Shown here: positions 8,931 to 20,061 of the stretch, in pieces
Layout of the letters: each line of letters starts with the position of its first letter
How positions within the stretch are numbered: the stretch's first letter is position 1
Origin: Pseudomonadales bacterium
GTDB taxonomy: Bacteria; Pseudomonadota; Gammaproteobacteria; Pseudomonadales; Ketobacteraceae
Direction: 5' to 3'
DNA: 64,000 nt
NCBI GenBank assembly: GCA_022361455.1
Contig: JAKSAW010000647.1
Location: forward strand, 1 to 64,000
Notes under the pieces: generated by a model
What the model was told of the DNA's origin: nothing
Seen by the model: only the letters and a program-made list of their open reading frames with translations
Database searches by the model: none
Made by a program: the position numbers and the translations under genes

Positions 8931-11744
8931 ATGAAGCAATGGGGTCTACGCGGCAGGGCCATACTCTTTAGTGTGATTCCCACACTAATCGTCTGTCTAA
9001 TCCTTGGTTTTTTCCTGCTGGGTCATCGCTTTACTGAGCTAGACAACACTCTGGAAAAACATGGCGCCACCCTAACGTTAAACTACACCAAAGTACTGGG
9101 TGCAACACTTAGCGCTAACCCAGACGCCTTCGCAGACCTTAGCAATACCAGTACTGCCTACACCATACTGCACAATATTATTGAAGAGGACTCTGTTCGC
9201 GCAGCAAGCCTCTATGATCAAGACAGTAATCTAATGCTTACCGCTGGGCCAAAAATGCATCCAATTGAAGGCCAGGTGAATTTGCTGCCCTCAAATGCAA
9301 CAGAAACTACCGAGCCCAGAATTAAAAGTACCTCCACGAGCTTACGCGTAGTATTCCCTATCAACATTAAAACTGAAGATGCCTTGGTTAACAGAGGCTG
9401 GCTAGAAATCGAAGTTTCCCGTTCTGATATCACCATCAGTAAATACCAAACCACCATCATTGTATTAATGGCCTGTTTAGTAGCCTTGGTTTTGAGTAGC
9501 TATTTGGCTTTCCATCTTTCCAAAGAGATAGGCATTGGGATAAGTAACATCAAGTCTGCCATCGAAGCGATGAGCAGCGGCAATTTGGATGCAAAGGTAA
9601 AAGAAGATTCCTATGGCGAATTGCGAGAACTGCAACAGTCTCTAAATACCTTGAGCGAATCCATTATTGAGGATCAACGGGAACTCCAACAAAACGTTGA
9701 CCAAGCTACTGAAGACTTGCGTGAGACTCTAGAAACCATCGAAATTCAGAATATAGAGCTCGATTTAGCAAGAAAAGAAGCCCTAGAAGCCAGCCGTATT
9801 AAATCCGAGTTTTTGGCAAACATGAGCCATGAGATTAGGACACCTTTAAACGGTATTATCGGTTTCACCAATCTATTATTGAAAGGTGAATTATCTCCTT
9901 CGCAAAATGACTATCTGGAAACCATACAAAAATCTTCGGATAGCTTGCTCGCTATTATTAACGACATATTAGACTTTTCAAAAATTGAGGCAGGCAAACT
10001 GGTACTAGACCAAGCCCCCCTCAACTTGCAAGACGTCATCGAAGATGTGCTTGCGATGCTGGCTCCTCTAGCCTTCGAAAAACGCCTAGAACAAATCAGT
10101 CTTTTTTATTCTGATGTCCCCACTTATATGATTGGAGACCCTCTGCGCTTAAAACAGATCATCACCAATTTGGTTAACAATGCCATCAAGTTTACAGAAT
10201 ACGGCGAAGTGGTTATTCGAGTCATGCTGGATGACATCATTGATAACGATGCCTTTATAAAAGTCACCGTTAGTGACACAGGTGTTGGATTAACCGAGGA
10301 ACAGCAGGAAAACTTATTTAACGCATTCCGACAAGCAGATACCACCACAGCGCGGCGCTTTGGAGGAACTGGCTTGGGTCTGGTTATTTCTAAACACTTA
10401 GTTGAGCAAATGCATGGCGAAATTAGCTTAGAGAGTAAAGAAGGAGAAGGCTCTACCTTCTGGTTTACTTTTAGAGCAGAAATACAAAATTCTCGCGAAG
10501 AACTCAATCCACTTCTTACTGATCGCAAAGCTCATATTCTTGTTTACGATAGTAACGAAACAGTACGTGCAGCTGCCAAAAACACCCTATCGAAGAAAAA
10601 TATCGAAGTTCATGAATATGATGATATAGCCCTGGTTCGAGAAGATATTCTAAATGAAGGATCGACACACTTTGATGCGGCCATTATTGGTATTAATGCG
10701 CAGCAACCTATGTATTTAGAGGTCTCTAAGATCTTCAAAGATAATCCACATGAGTTTCCGATTATCGTGTTTGGCAACCATTCAGATCAGATGGTGATTG
10801 CTGATATGATCGGAGGAGAACTACCGCCGCTAATTCCGAAGCCTTTAAATCAAAAGAAATCTTTTACCGTATTACAACAAGCGATTGCCCACGAGTACGT
10901 ACCCGATATTAGCTATTCTCAACCCAAACAAGTTGAATTCAAAGAAGCCACCGCTCCAAGCCCAGCCTCTAACGATAGACCACTTCAGGTCATTGCAGTT
11001 GATGATAACCCTGCAAATCTGAAGTTGCTCTCGGCACTATTGGAAGATTTAGGCGTCGCCGTGACGCCTTGTGATAGCGGTGCCAAGTGCTTGGAATTAA
11101 TTGATCGCCTTAGCTTCGATTTAGTGTTAATGGACATTCAAATGCCGATCATGGATGGTTTGGAAACCACGAGACGAATTCGAGCAAAAGAAGGTCGTGA
11201 TGACCACTTACCAATTGTTGCCGTAACCGCTCATGCCCTTGCAAGCGAAAAACAGAAGCTGCTTAAGTCAGGTATGGATGATTATGTTACTAAGCCCATC
11301 AATGAAAACCAACTGATACACATTGTTAAACGCTGGACCAACAAAGACCTGGCATCACCACCACCGGTAGAGCTACCACCCAGTTCACCGCGCAATCGCG
11401 CAGCGGTAGATATTGCTTTGGGTCTTAAACTAGCGAATGGTAAAGAAGACCTAGCGGAAGAAATGCTTTCAATGCTATTCGCATCTCTAAAGCTAGATAA
11501 ACATAGCATGAGTGATTCATTAAATCGCAAAGACTTTGATACGCTTTTGGAAATGGTGCACAAGCTCCATGGTGCGACCCGCTATACTGGAGTGCCGCAA
11601 CTGCAGAATGCAGCGAAGAATCTAGAAGAAAAACTAAAAGAACAATCCTACGAGCAAGTGCCGCAATTATCGGATATTTTATTTCAAGAAATTGAAGCGG
11701 TGTTAGCTTGGGGCGCAGAACATAGAGGCATTGAAACAGCTTAA
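8931..11744 (+). CDS. barA: BarA/GacS-type hybrid sensor histidine kinase
   Basis: A 937-residue hybrid kinase. Order: N-terminal membrane segment (about residues 11-30), a periplasmic sensor stretch, a second membrane segment (about 177-197), HAMP, HisKA with phospho-acceptor H300 ([12 protein letters not shown]), and an intact HATPase domain (NAIKFT, DTGVG, GGTGLGL). A degenerate receiver-like segment follows, then a true receiver with D735 (LVLMDIQMP) and a C-terminal HPt domain with H877. This is the BarA/GacS layout, which phosphorylates UvrY/GacA and drives CsrA-sequestering small RNAs. Neighbours cysM, rlmD, relA and mazG match the gacS locus of Pseudomonas. GGATTGGATTAAT precedes the ATG. 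Confidence 0.93.
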   Translation: MKQWGLRGRAILFSVIPTLIVCLILGFFLLGHRFTELDNTLEKHGATLTLNYTKVLGATLSANPDAFADLSNTSTAYTILHNIIEEDSVRAASLYDQDSNLMLTAGPKMHPIEGQVNLLPSNATETTEPRIKSTSTSLRVVFPINIKTEDALVNRGWLEIEVSRSDITISKYQTTIIVLMACLVALVLSSYLAFHLSKEIGIGISNIKSAIEAMSSGNLDAKVKEDSYGELRELQQSLNTLSESIIEDQRELQQNVDQATEDLRETLETIEIQNIELDLARKEALEASRIKSEFLANMSHEIRTPLNGIIGFTNLLLKGELSPSQNDYLETIQKSSDSLLAIINDILDFSKIEAGKLVLDQAPLNLQDVIEDVLAMLAPLAFEKRLEQISLFYSDVPTYMIGDPLRLKQIITNLVNNAIKFTEYGEVVIRVMLDDIIDNDAFIKVTVSDTGVGLTEEQQENLFNAFRQADTTTARRFGGTGLGLVISKHLVEQMHGEISLESKEGEGSTFWFTFRAEIQNSREELNPLLTDRKAHILVYDSNETVRAAAKNTLSKKNIEVHEYDDIALVREDILNEGSTHFDAAIIGINAQQPMYLEVSKIFKDNPHEFPIIVFGNHSDQMVIADMIGGELPPLIPKPLNQKKSFTVLQQAIAHEYVPDISYSQPKQVEFKEATAPSPASNDRPLQVIAVDDNPANLKLLSALLEDLGVAVTPCDSGAKCLELIDRLSFDLVLMDIQMPIMDGLETTRRIRAKEGRDDHLPIVAVTAHALASEKQKLLKSGMDDYVTKPINENQLIHIVKRWTNKDLASPPPVELPPSSPRNRAAVDIALGLKLANGKEDLAEEMLSMLFASLKLDKHSMSDSLNRKDFDTLLEMVHKLHGATRYTGVPQLQNAAKNLEEKLKEQSYEQVPQLSDILFQEIEAVLAWGAEHRGIETA

Positions 11745-12121
11745 TTCTTTTCGAGAATCACAAAAGCCACTGCCATTTCTTTTTCATCAGAAATGGTGAG
11801 ATGAAAATCAGTCGCTCCCAACTGTTGCGCACGCGCTAATGCAGCATCGGTTAGTTTTAGAATTGGCTTACCAGCTTCATCATGTTCGGTGGATATATGC
11901 CGCCAGGTAATACCTTCCGCAAACCCTGTACCCAAAGCTTTGGCAGCAGCCTCTTTTACCGCAAAGCGCTTTGCTAACACTGATGCGGGCCTCTTGGAGG
12001 CACAGTATTGCTCCCATTCGTGATCAACCAACACGCGCTTAGCAAAAGCATCGTCTTTTTTACCAACATGGCCTTGCATACGCTGAACGGAAACAATATC
12101 TGAACCAATACCGACGATCAT
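11741..12121 (-). CDS. acpS: Holo-[acyl-carrier-protein] synthase
   Basis: AcpS transfers 4'-phosphopantetheine from CoA to apo-ACP for fatty acid synthesis. The 126-residue protein has [12 protein letters not shown] at the N-terminus with the Mg-binding aspartate, and [14 protein letters not shown] near residues 53-66. Both are diagnostic. Its start overlaps the pdxJ stop by 4 bp, so translation is probably coupled. Its stop overlaps the stop of the convergent kinase gene on the palindrome TTAA. Confidence 0.96.
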   Translation of the reverse strand: MIVGIGSDIVSVQRMQGHVGKKDDAFAKRVLVDHEWEQYCASKRPASVLAKRFAVKEAAAKALGTGFAEGITWRHISTEHDEAGKPILKLTDAALARAQQLGATDFHLTISDEKEMAVAFVILEKN

Positions 12122-12873
12122 TGACGGGCCTGCACCATTAATCGCTTCATTTCACTAACCGCTTCTTTAAAACCAGTCATAACAGCGCGAGCCACTATGC
12201 TATGACCAATGTTTAGCTCATTTACACCGGGTAGCGCAGCTATCGGTTGCACATTGTGATAGTGCAAGCCATGACCCGCATTAACTATTAAATGCTTGCC
12301 AAGCCCTAATTCTACTCCTCGCTGAATACGTAAGAATTCGTTGCGCTCTACATCTGCGTCTTCAGCATCGGCATAGGCTCCTGTATGTAGTTCAATAGCG
12401 GGCGCACCCGCTTCTGCTGAAGCAGCAATTTGCTCATTATCCGGATCAATAAATAACGACACCTCAATCCCTGCCGCACCCAACCGATCGCAGGCGTCTT
12501 TGACACGATCATATTGACCAGCAACATCAAGGCCACCTTCGGTAGTTAATTCCTCGCGCTTCTCTGGTACTAGACAACAATGGGGAGGCCTTACTTTTTC
12601 TGCAAAGCTAATCATTTGTTCTGTCACCGCCATTTCCAAATTCACGCGGGTTTGCAACGTTTCCATCATTACGTGAACATCTCGCTCCTGAATATGGCGA
12701 AGATCCTCTCGCAAATGCACAGTAATACCATCAGCTCCTGATTCTTCCGCTAATAAAGCGGCGTAAACTGGATCGGGATAGCGAGTTCCCCTCGCTTGAC
12801 GCAGGGTGGCCACGTGATCCACATTGACACCCAGTAATATTCTAGAATTGCTCACCGGCAGACTCCCTATCAT
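12118..12873 (-). CDS. pdxJ: Pyridoxine 5'-phosphate synthase
   Basis: PdxJ condenses 1-deoxyxylulose 5-phosphate with 3-amino-2-oxopropyl phosphate to make pyridoxine 5'-phosphate. The 251-residue TIM barrel has [20 protein letters not shown] near residues 13-32, the conserved [10 protein letters not shown] loop and the C-terminal [12 protein letters not shown] phosphate-binding segment. It sits in the conserved recO-pdxJ-acpS order. Confidence 0.96.
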   Translation of the reverse strand: MIGSLPVSNSRILLGVNVDHVATLRQARGTRYPDPVYAALLAEESGADGITVHLREDLRHIQERDVHVMMETLQTRVNLEMAVTEQMISFAEKVRPPHCCLVPEKREELTTEGGLDVAGQYDRVKDACDRLGAAGIEVSLFIDPDNEQIAASAEAGAPAIELHTGAYADAEDADVERNEFLRIQRGVELGLGKHLIVNAGHGLHYHNVQPIAALPGVNELNIGHSIVARAVMTGFKEAVSEMKRLMVQARQ

Positions 12874-12905
12874 TAAATCTATATCTCTCTTTCAGCACAC
12901 TACCA

Positions 12906-13652
12906 TCAGCTTTTTGTTAGCGGCTTGAATAATTGACGACTCTCTAATGGCTTATCACCCAAATGCGGTGCTAACGCTAATCTTAATAGTCGTTTCGCGG
13001 CTTTGCGTGTTTCTGCATCTTGCCATTGCTGTTGTGAAATAGCGAGTAGCTGTTGCCCACTGAATAGCATCCTGTTGAAGGCAGGATCGATTTTCTTGAA
13101 AGCGACATTAAAGCCTGCCTCAGGGTCATAAGCATAGTGAAGATCAGCGTCAATGGCGGTAAAACTAGCGTCCATATCCAACACCAACTCATAACCAAGC
13201 TCTGCCAACAAAGTAAGCTCAAACTCCCGCAAGAATATCTCAATTTGAGCATTATCTTGTTGGACTTCCTTTAGTAAACCAAGTGTTTGTATATATTGTC
13301 GATATAGAACAGGATGAGGTTCTTCTTTGAGTAGTAGGCGAACAATTAATTCATTCAAATACATCGCACTGTAGAGCGCGGTCCCAAAAAGCAGAAAGCC
13401 TGCGCCGGCTGGCTCAACTTTGGTACCGGTTTTCAGTTCACGATCACCCTGCCACAGAAAAGTTAAGGGCTGAAATGGTTGTAGCAAACGGGCTTTATTA
13501 TTTTTTCCAGAGGTACTTTTTGCACCCCTATAAACCAAACTTACTCGACCAAATGATTCGGTGAAAGCTTCTACTAACAAGCTGGTTTCTCTATATGGCC
13601 GAGTATGTAGAACCAAGCCAGAAACCCATTCTTGAGTACGCTTGGTCATCAC
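12906..13652 (-). CDS. recO: DNA repair protein RecO
   Basis: RecO works with RecF and RecR to load RecA onto SSB-coated single-stranded DNA. The 248-residue protein has the N-terminal OB-fold start (WVSGLVLHTRPYRETSLLVEAFTE) and the helical C-terminal region with LNELIVRLL. Identity rests on these and on its place between era and pdxJ. Two adjacent ATG codons (13652 and 13649) could serve as start. Confidence 0.93.
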   Translation of the reverse strand: MMTKRTQEWVSGLVLHTRPYRETSLLVEAFTESFGRVSLVYRGAKSTSGKNNKARLLQPFQPLTFLWQGDRELKTGTKVEPAGAGFLLFGTALYSAMYLNELIVRLLLKEEPHPVLYRQYIQTLGLLKEVQQDNAQIEIFLREFELTLLAELGYELVLDMDASFTAIDADLHYAYDPEAGFNVAFKKIDPAFNRMLFSGQQLLAISQQQWQDAETRKAAKRLLRLALAPHLGDKPLESRQLFKPLTKS

Positions 13653-13676
13653 TGCGCCTTTGCAATAAAGCCTATG

Positions 13677-14585
13677 TTAGTGCTCATCATAGCCAAGGCT
13701 GCGCAAGGCTCGCTCATCATCGGACCAGCCACCTTTCACCTTAACCCAAAGATTCAACATAACTTTGCTATCGAGCATTGTCTCAATATCTTTTCGGGCA
13801 TCACTGCCAATCGTTTTTAGCTTTTGACCCTGTTTACCAATGACAATGTTCTTTTGCCCCGGGCGCTCCACCAAAATAAGCGCATGGATATGCCAAACCT
13901 TGCCCTCTTGTTTCATTTGCTCGATTTCAACGGCCATCGCGTAAGGCACTTCCTGGCCTAGCTGACGCATAATCTTTTCGCGAATAATTTCCGCCGCCAT
14001 AAAACGCTGCGAACGATCAGTGATCTGATCTTCTGGGAAAAAGTGGATGCTCTCTGGTAAACAAGTATGAATTTCCTGCTCCAGCTCTTCCAACTGCTTA
14101 CCTCTAAGCGCCGATACAGGCACAATGGTTTTGAAGGGAAACTTGTCTGAAACAGATTCAATAAATGGCAGCAGCGTAGCCTTATCTTCGAGCTTATCGA
14201 TTTTATTGATCACTAAAATCACTGGGGATTTGGTAGCCTTAAATTGCGCCAGCACATGATCGTCTTCATCACTCCAGCGACCAGCTTCTACAACGAACAG
14301 TACCGCATCCACATCATTGACTGCAGAGGTGGCAGCCCTATTCATGTATCGATTAATCGCCTTGGGTTCTGATTTATGAATACCTGGAGTATCAACAAAA
14401 ATAACCTGATGTTGAGCTTCAGTTTTGATACCGAGTACACGATGTCGAGTGGTTTGGGGTTTACGAGAGGTGATACTAATTTTTTGCCCCAAAAGATGGT
14501 TCAGTAGCGTGGATTTACCCACATTTGGGCGCCCTAAAATGGCCACATAGCCACAATAGGTGGACTGTTCTGGCGTCGAAGTCAA
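13677..14585 (-). CDS. era: GTPase Era
   Basis: Era is an essential GTPase that binds the 3' end of 16S rRNA during 30S maturation. The 302-residue protein shows G1 [10 protein letters not shown], the switch region TTRHRV, G3 DTPGIH and G4 NKID. A C-terminal KH domain follows ([13 protein letters not shown]). It starts 21 bp after the rnc stop, in the conserved rnc-era-recO order. Confidence 0.97.
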   Translation of the reverse strand: MTSTPEQSTYCGYVAILGRPNVGKSTLLNHLLGQKISITSRKPQTTRHRVLGIKTEAQHQVIFVDTPGIHKSEPKAINRYMNRAATSAVNDVDAVLFVVEAGRWSDEDDHVLAQFKATKSPVILVINKIDKLEDKATLLPFIESVSDKFPFKTIVPVSALRGKQLEELEQEIHTCLPESIHFFPEDQITDRSQRFMAAEIIREKIMRQLGQEVPYAMAVEIEQMKQEGKVWHIHALILVERPGQKNIVIGKQGQKLKTIGSDARKDIETMLDSKVMLNLWVKVKGGWSDDERALRSLGYDEH

Positions 14586-14606
14586 TTTGTATTCCTCAGG
14601 TTTAAC

Positions 14607-15278
14607 TTAGGATAGCGCAGTCAGCGCCTTTCCGGCTGCTTGCTGTTCCGCGTGTCGGCGACTAGTGCCTTCGCCCAAGAAAGGAGTGCTAATCCCTTCG
14701 ATAACACATTCAATCTTAAAGGTTTGGCAATGGGATTTGCCTTCAATAGACACAATATTATAACTCGGCAGTGGCAACTTTCTGGCCTGCAGAGTCTCTT
14801 GTAAACGAGTCTTGTTGTCTTTAACGGTGTCAGTTAAGGACAGGCCTTTAAAGCGAGTTTCAAACCACTCATTAACGACCTTCTGACAAATTTCGAAGCC
14901 CGATTCTAAATATATGGCTCCAATGATAGCCTCTACGGCATCAGCTAGTGTAGAACTCCGCTTAGTTCCACCAGACTTTAGCTCTCCGGGGCCCACTTTA
15001 ATATACTGGTTCAATTGAAATTGTTGCCCCAATTCAGCCAGTGTTGTGCCCTTTACTAAACTGGCTCTTAAACGGCTCAACTGCCCCTCTTTAGCGTCTG
15101 GAAACAGGCGGAACAATGACTCCCCAACGATAAAGTTGAGGATGGAGTCTCCTAAAAATTCGAGCCGTTCATTGTTGTTTTGGCCACTTGCACTTCGATG
15201 AGTTAATGCGAGGCCTATCAGCTCTTCACCTTTAAATTGATAACCAATAGCAGATTCTAAAGAGCGATAATCGGGCAT
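14607..15278 (-). CDS. rnc: Ribonuclease III
   Basis: RNase III cuts double-stranded RNA in rRNA precursors and many mRNAs. The 223-residue protein has the signature NERLEFLGDSIL near residues 36-47, the second acidic cluster DAVEAIIGAIYLE near residues 112-124, and a C-terminal double-stranded RNA-binding domain. In relatives it autoregulates by cutting its own leader; I did not find a clear leader hairpin here. Confidence 0.97.
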   Translation of the reverse strand: MPDYRSLESAIGYQFKGEELIGLALTHRSASGQNNNERLEFLGDSILNFIVGESLFRLFPDAKEGQLSRLRASLVKGTTLAELGQQFQLNQYIKVGPGELKSGGTKRSSTLADAVEAIIGAIYLESGFEICQKVVNEWFETRFKGLSLTDTVKDNKTRLQETLQARKLPLPSYNIVSIEGKSHCQTFKIECVIEGISTPFLGEGTSRRHAEQQAAGKALTALS

Positions 15279-15292
15279 TTAATTTCAGTAAA

Positions 15293-15664
15293 CTATTTTG
15301 CAACGGTAATGGTGTGAGAAAACTTGGTAATGGCGTCGATATTACCGAACATTGAGGTACGTACTTCATAATTCACATTAATCGTGATGTTTCCCTTGTC
15401 CTTGATGATCTCAACATCTTCTTTCCCCAGCCTTACCCCACTGGTAGCGATTCTTTTCTGCAATGTGTCGCGTATTTGCTTGGAGGACATACTTGCTGTC
15501 TTGGCCCCTTCCTCTTGCATGTTTTCCAGGGCAGTGGCTACGGCAAAATCATCGTAATACGAGGGGTAAATTTTTATGGCTGATACCGCCACAATGCCCA
15601 CCAGGAATCCAATCAAAACCATACTCATTGCGGTCATCCCGCGCTGTTTGGTATTTAAATTCAT
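15293..15664 (-). CDS. DUF4845 single-pass membrane protein
   Basis: A 123-residue protein with one N-terminal membrane helix (TAMSMVLIGFLVGIVAVSAI, about residues 11-30) and a periplasmic tail. The N-terminal KQRGMTAM looks like a type IV pilin-style leader, but no glutamate-five processing site is evident. DUF4845 genes are commonly found between lepB and rnc in gammaproteobacteria, and their function is unknown. The 14-bp gap to rnc and 30-bp gap from lepB point to one transcript. Confidence 0.85.
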   Translation of the reverse strand: MNLNTKQRGMTAMSMVLIGFLVGIVAVSAIKIYPSYYDDFAVATALENMQEEGAKTASMSSKQIRDTLQKRIATSGVRLGKEDVEIIKDKGNITINVNYEVRTSMFGNIDAITKFSHTITVAK

Positions 15665-15694
15665 AGTGCCTCCAGAAAAGTCGTTATTTTTATA

Positions 15695-16510
15695 TTATTC
15701 GTACAGAAAGCGATTGTGACTAAAACTCGGGATCCAACCTGGCATGTGCATCCACACAGCAAAGGCTTTACCCACAATGTTTTCGTCCGGCACGAAGCCC
15801 CAAGATCGGCTATCGCTACTGTGGTCCCTATTATCACCCATCATAAAGTAATGATCTTTAGGAACAATCCACTTTTGAGGTGGACCGGCAGGCCGTCCAA
15901 GGTCAACATGAACCTTATGATCAATCTCTCCTAACTTCTCATTATAGATCCTATATGCAGGACGGTTAGGTGGAAGTTGTGCGACGTACTCTTGGCTGAT
16001 TAATTCACCATTCACAAAGATACGCTTGCTTTCGTAGCGAATCTCATCGCCCGGCAACCCTACGACTCGCTTAATGAAGTTCACCGTTGGCTTCTGGGGA
16101 TAACGAAACACCATAATATCCCCCCGTTGGGGCTTATCCATGCTGATAATCTCGGTGCCGATCACCGGCAAGCGAAACCCATAAGCAAACTTGTTGACGA
16201 GAATATAATCGCCGATTTGTAGGGTGGGAATCATTGAACCTGAGGGAATTTTAAACGGCTCTAATAGAAAAGAACGCAGCACCAGTACAATTAATAAAAC
16301 GGGAAAGAACGATTTTGGATACTCAATCAGTGCTGGTTCTCGCAATTTCTTTTCCAGCACCTCTTGATCAACATTAGCCTCTCCAACATTTTGCTTGTAG
16401 GACTCAGCTGAGGCTTTACGCATCCGCGAAAAGATGGCGATATCCAACAAATAGACAAACCCTGTCACCCCAACCAAAATTACTAATACGAGGGAAAAAT
16501 CGATATCCAT
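15695..16510 (-). CDS. lepB: Signal peptidase I
   Basis: LepB cleaves signal peptides from proteins leaving the Sec and Tat translocons. The 271-residue protein has an N-terminal membrane helix (about residues 5-22), a second one near 68-84, and the catalytic serine in PSGSMIPTL near residue 93. The general-base lysine is in NFIKRVVGLPGDE, and GDNRDHSSDSR is the family box near the end. It starts only 3 bp after the lepA stop. Confidence 0.96.
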   Translation of the reverse strand: MDIDFSLVLVILVGVTGFVYLLDIAIFSRMRKASAESYKQNVGEANVDQEVLEKKLREPALIEYPKSFFPVLLIVLVLRSFLLEPFKIPSGSMIPTLQIGDYILVNKFAYGFRLPVIGTEIISMDKPQRGDIMVFRYPQKPTVNFIKRVVGLPGDEIRYESKRIFVNGELISQEYVAQLPPNRPAYRIYNEKLGEIDHKVHVDLGRPAGPPQKWIVPKDHYFMMGDNRDHSSDSRSWGFVPDENIVGKAFAVWMHMPGWIPSFSHNRFLYE

Positions 16511-16513
16511 GAA

Positions 16514-18316
16514 TTATTTGTCCACCTTGAGTACGGCCAAGAACGCATCCTGAGGTATTTCCACACGCCCCACTTGTTTCATGCGTTTTTTACCTTCCTT
16601 CTGCTTCTCTAAGAGTTTCTTCTTACGGGTTACGTCGCCACCGTAGCATTTAGCTGTTACATTCTTACGCAGCGCCTTAACGGTTTGACGGGCAATAATC
16701 TTGCTACCGATGGCCGCTTGAATGGCCACATCAAACATTTGCCTCGGAATAATTTCTTTCATCTTTTCCGTCAATGCGCGCCCACGATATTCAGCCTGAT
16801 CACGGTGACAAATAACGGCTAACGCATCGACACGATCACCATTAATCAACACATCAACTCTCACCAAGCTACTAGCGTCAAAGCGTTTAAAGGTATAATC
16901 CAAGGATGCGTAACCGCGGCTGGTGGATTTTAGTTTATCGAAGAAATCTAGAACCACTTCGCTCATCGGCACTTCATAGTGAACCGCAACCTGGGTCCCC
17001 ATAAACTGCAGATTCTTTTGCACACCGCGCTTTTCTACACACAGGGTAATAACATTCCCCAAATAATCTTGCGGAACCAAAATATTTACATCAGCAATGG
17101 GCTCGCGAAATTCTTCGACTTTCGAAGGATCGGGAAGATCTGATGGATTATCTACAGTAACAACTTCACCGTTTTTCAGCATTAGCTCATAGATAACGGT
17201 TGGAGCTGTTGTAATCAGGTCTAGATTATATTCACGCTCAAGACGCTCTTGGATGATTTCCATATGGAGCATTCCCAAGAAGCCGCAGCGAAAACCAAAT
17301 CCTAATGCATCAGAAGTTTCTGGCTCATAAAACAAGGAAGCATCATTTAGAGACAGCTTACCTAACGCATCGCGAAAGCCTTCGTAATCGTCGGAGCTGA
17401 CTGGGAACAATCCTGCATAAACCTGAGGCTTCACCTTTTGGAAGCCTGGTAGTGATTCTATATCATCAGCATTTTTTGAATGGGTTAATGTATCACCAAC
17501 GGGGGCACCGAGAATATCTTTGATACCTGCAACCACATAACCCACTTCGCCAGCTTTAAGAACACCCGTCTCAGAGCGCTTAGGTGTAAACACACCAACG
17601 CCATCCACGATGTGATCTTTTTTCGTAGACTTGACTTGGATTTTCTCGCCTTTCTTGAGTTCACCATGAATAACTCGAACCAGCGACACCACACCAAGGT
17701 AATTGTCGAACCATGAATCGATAATTAAGGCTTGCAATCGACCATCACGATCACCTTCTGGCGCAGGAATGGTATGCACCAAACGCTCAAGCAAATCCTC
17801 AACACCTAGCCCAGTCTTAGCACTCACTTGGCAAGCATCGGTCGCCTCGATACCGATAATATCCTCGATCTCCTGTTGTACTCGCTCCGGCTCCGCCTGG
17901 GGAAGATCAATCTTGTTGAGTACCGGCATCACCTCGAGGCCTTGCTCAATAGCCGTATAACAGTTTGCTACCGATTGTGCTTCTACGCCCTGTCCCGCAT
18001 CGACGACTAGTAAAGCACCCTCACAGGCAGCTAAGGAACGAGAAACCTCGTAGGAGAAGTCCACGTGACCGGGGGTATCGATAAAATTGAGTTGATACCT
18101 CTCTCCATTCTGAGCGGTGTAATACAAAGTTACGCTTTGGGCCTTGATGGTAATGCCCCGCTCTCGCTCAAGATCCATGGAATCAAGCACCTGAGCCTCC
18201 ATTTCTCGGTCTGATAGCCCACCGCAGGTTTGAATAAACCGGTCAGCAAGGGTGGATTTACCATGATCGATATGGGCAATGATGGAGAAATTGCGAATAT
18301 GGTCGATGTCGCTCAC
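16514..18316 (-). CDS. lepA: Elongation factor 4 (LepA)
   Basis: LepA is a ribosome-binding translational GTPase affecting initiation, assembly or back-translocation. The 600-residue protein carries G1 [13 protein letters not shown], switch [13 protein letters not shown] and NKID. It also has the EF-G-like domains and the LepA-specific C-terminal domain ending in [13 protein letters not shown]. Length matches E. coli LepA (599 aa). lepA-lepB is the ancestral pair. Confidence 0.97.
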   Translation of the reverse strand: MSDIDHIRNFSIIAHIDHGKSTLADRFIQTCGGLSDREMEAQVLDSMDLERERGITIKAQSVTLYYTAQNGERYQLNFIDTPGHVDFSYEVSRSLAACEGALLVVDAGQGVEAQSVANCYTAIEQGLEVMPVLNKIDLPQAEPERVQQEIEDIIGIEATDACQVSAKTGLGVEDLLERLVHTIPAPEGDRDGRLQALIIDSWFDNYLGVVSLVRVIHGELKKGEKIQVKSTKKDHIVDGVGVFTPKRSETGVLKAGEVGYVVAGIKDILGAPVGDTLTHSKNADDIESLPGFQKVKPQVYAGLFPVSSDDYEGFRDALGKLSLNDASLFYEPETSDALGFGFRCGFLGMLHMEIIQERLEREYNLDLITTAPTVIYELMLKNGEVVTVDNPSDLPDPSKVEEFREPIADVNILVPQDYLGNVITLCVEKRGVQKNLQFMGTQVAVHYEVPMSEVVLDFFDKLKSTSRGYASLDYTFKRFDASSLVRVDVLINGDRVDALAVICHRDQAEYRGRALTEKMKEIIPRQMFDVAIQAAIGSKIIARQTVKALRKNVTAKCYGGDVTRKKKLLEKQKEGKKRMKQVGRVEIPQDAFLAVLKVDK

Positions 18317-18424
18317 AGTTGCTCTACTTCTTTATTGGGTTGTGGGTTGATAGGGGCTGGTAAGGCAAAATATTAACTAAGCGCGCAATTCTACTGAAAT
18401 ACTGGCCACGGGTCATTATTCATA

Positions 18425-18479
18425 AACACAAAAGGCTTATCGACCTGCTTAAGTATTCACCAAGCAGGATCGATAAGCC
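18425..18479 (-). terminator. Intrinsic terminator downstream of mucD
   Basis: A long hairpin pairs GGCTTATCGACCTGCTT (18434-18450) with AAGCAGGATCGATAAGCC (18462-18479), with one bulged base. It is followed on the minus strand by TTTTGTGT. It lies 25 bp past the mucD stop and separates mucD from lepA. Confidence 0.8.
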
Positions 18480-18504
18480 ACTCATGACACTGCGTATCTG
18501 TGAG

Positions 18505-19884
18505 CTATTCGACCTTTATGGCCAGAAACTCTGGGGCTCCGCGACGATTTACCAGAATAGGCACCCACTTTCCTTTGGGTAAGTTTCGCGCAATTTTCTT
18601 GAATTCGGAGACATCAGACACCTCTTGATTAGCTAGGTTGGTGATCACATCCCCGGGGCGAATACCTGCCTCTCTCGCTGCACCACCATTTACCTGCTTA
18701 ACGATAACGCCTCCCGCTAAGCCCAACTGCTGTGCCTCAGGCTTGGGCAACGGCACAACTTCCAAACCTAATAAGGTGGATTGCCCCTTAGTCTCAGCTT
18801 TTCTCGCAACTTTAGCGGGATCCTGTGGCAGCTCACCGACTTCTAGCTCCAGAGTTTTCCCTTTGCCCGCACGAACGATCTCTATCTCAACCTCGGTTCC
18901 AGGCTTGGTGCGACCTACCACATGCCTCAGGCTTGCTGCCTTGGTAATGGATTTACCTTCAAACTCCAAAATAACGTCTCCGGGTCTGATACCACCCTTA
19001 CCTGCTGGGCCATCGGCCAACACTTTCGCCACAATAGCACCTTCAGGCTTATCTAAACCAAGTGACAATGCCAAATCTCGATTCACATCATGAATAACCA
19101 CACCTAGCCAACCACGACTAACCTGTCCGTCATTTTTAATTTGCTCAACCACTTCCATGGCGACATTGATTGGGATAGCAAAAGATAGCCCCATAAATCC
19201 CCCTGAGCGGCTGTATATTTGGGAATTGATACCCACAACTTCGCCTTCTAAATTAAAAAGCGGCCCACCAGAGTTGCCGGGATTGATCGCGACATCGGTT
19301 TGAATAAAAGGCACATAGTTATCATTGGATAAGTTTCGGCCTTTGGCACTGACAATACCTGCTGTTACACTGTGATCAAAACCGAAAGGCGAACCAATGG
19401 CTAACACCCACTCTCCTACTTTTAGCTTTTCCGAATCACCTAAATCGACCACTGGTAGATCATCAGCATCTACTTTTAACAGCGCCAAATCGCTAAGCTC
19501 ATCGCCACCGATTAATTCAGCATCCAATACTTGGCGATCAGAAAGTCGAATACTAATTTCATCAGCACCAGCCACCACGTGATTGTTAGTTAATATGTAG
19601 CCATCTTTGGAAATGATGATCCCTGAACCTAGGCCCTCCCTTTCTCGTTCTGGCATTTCAAAACCATCGCCGAAGAAGTACTTAAAATACTCAGGAATTT
19701 GTGGATGAAATTGCGATCCGCCAAAGCCTCGCATTTTTTGAGTAGTGCTAATAATTACTACTGAAGGACTATTGTCTTCCACAAGCTCAGTAAAGTCAGG
19801 AAGAGATCTAGCTTGTAGTTGACTGCTTACGAGCGCCAAACATAGAAAAATAAAGCCCAAAAGTTTCCTTTGTACGTTAGGCAT
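18505..19884 (-). CDS. mucD: Do-family periplasmic serine protease (MucD/DegP-like)
   Basis: A 459-residue HtrA protease for quality control of envelope proteins. It has an N-terminal signal peptide (cleavage likely after SSQLQA), then the catalytic triad: His in LTNNHVVAGAD, Asp in LSDLALLKVD and Ser in NPGNSGGPLFN. Two PDZ domains follow (about residues 255-345 and 365-450). In Pseudomonas mucD is part of the algU-mucABCD locus and restrains sigma-E signalling. Here it lies beyond rseC with its own sigma-E-like promoter and terminator. Confidence 0.95.
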   Translation of the reverse strand: MPNVQRKLLGFIFLCLALVSSQLQARSLPDFTELVEDNSPSVVIISTTQKMRGFGGSQFHPQIPEYFKYFFGDGFEMPEREREGLGSGIIISKDGYILTNNHVVAGADEISIRLSDRQVLDAELIGGDELSDLALLKVDADDLPVVDLGDSEKLKVGEWVLAIGSPFGFDHSVTAGIVSAKGRNLSNDNYVPFIQTDVAINPGNSGGPLFNLEGEVVGINSQIYSRSGGFMGLSFAIPINVAMEVVEQIKNDGQVSRGWLGVVIHDVNRDLALSLGLDKPEGAIVAKVLADGPAGKGGIRPGDVILEFEGKSITKAASLRHVVGRTKPGTEVEIEIVRAGKGKTLELEVGELPQDPAKVARKAETKGQSTLLGLEVVPLPKPEAQQLGLAGGVIVKQVNGGAAREAGIRPGDVITNLANQEVSDVSEFKKIARNLPKGKWVPILVNRRGAPEFLAIKVE

Positions 19885-19950
19885 ATTTTTACCTCATTAC
19901 TAAAAACTAAACACAACCAACAGGCGAACCTGTTAATTTAAAGACTGAAG

Positions 19951-19978
19951 TTAGAATAATAATGTGTAGCGAAAGTTC
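19951..19978 (-). promoter_or_regulatory. Sigma-E (AlgU)-like promoter of mucD
   Basis: On the minus strand GGAACTT (with GAACTT at 19978-19973) and TCTAA (19955-19951) are separated by 17 bp. The published AlgU/sigma-E consensus is GAACTT, 16-17 bp, TCTGA or TCAAA. The -10 lies about 65 bp before the mucD start, and no other gene lies between. Confidence 0.7.
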
Positions 19979-20061
19979 CACAAAACAAGGGGATTGTATA
20001 AGAAAGTCGAGATAAGTGACTCGAAAGGTTAGCTTCCCGGTATTAATACCTAAAACAAGAG

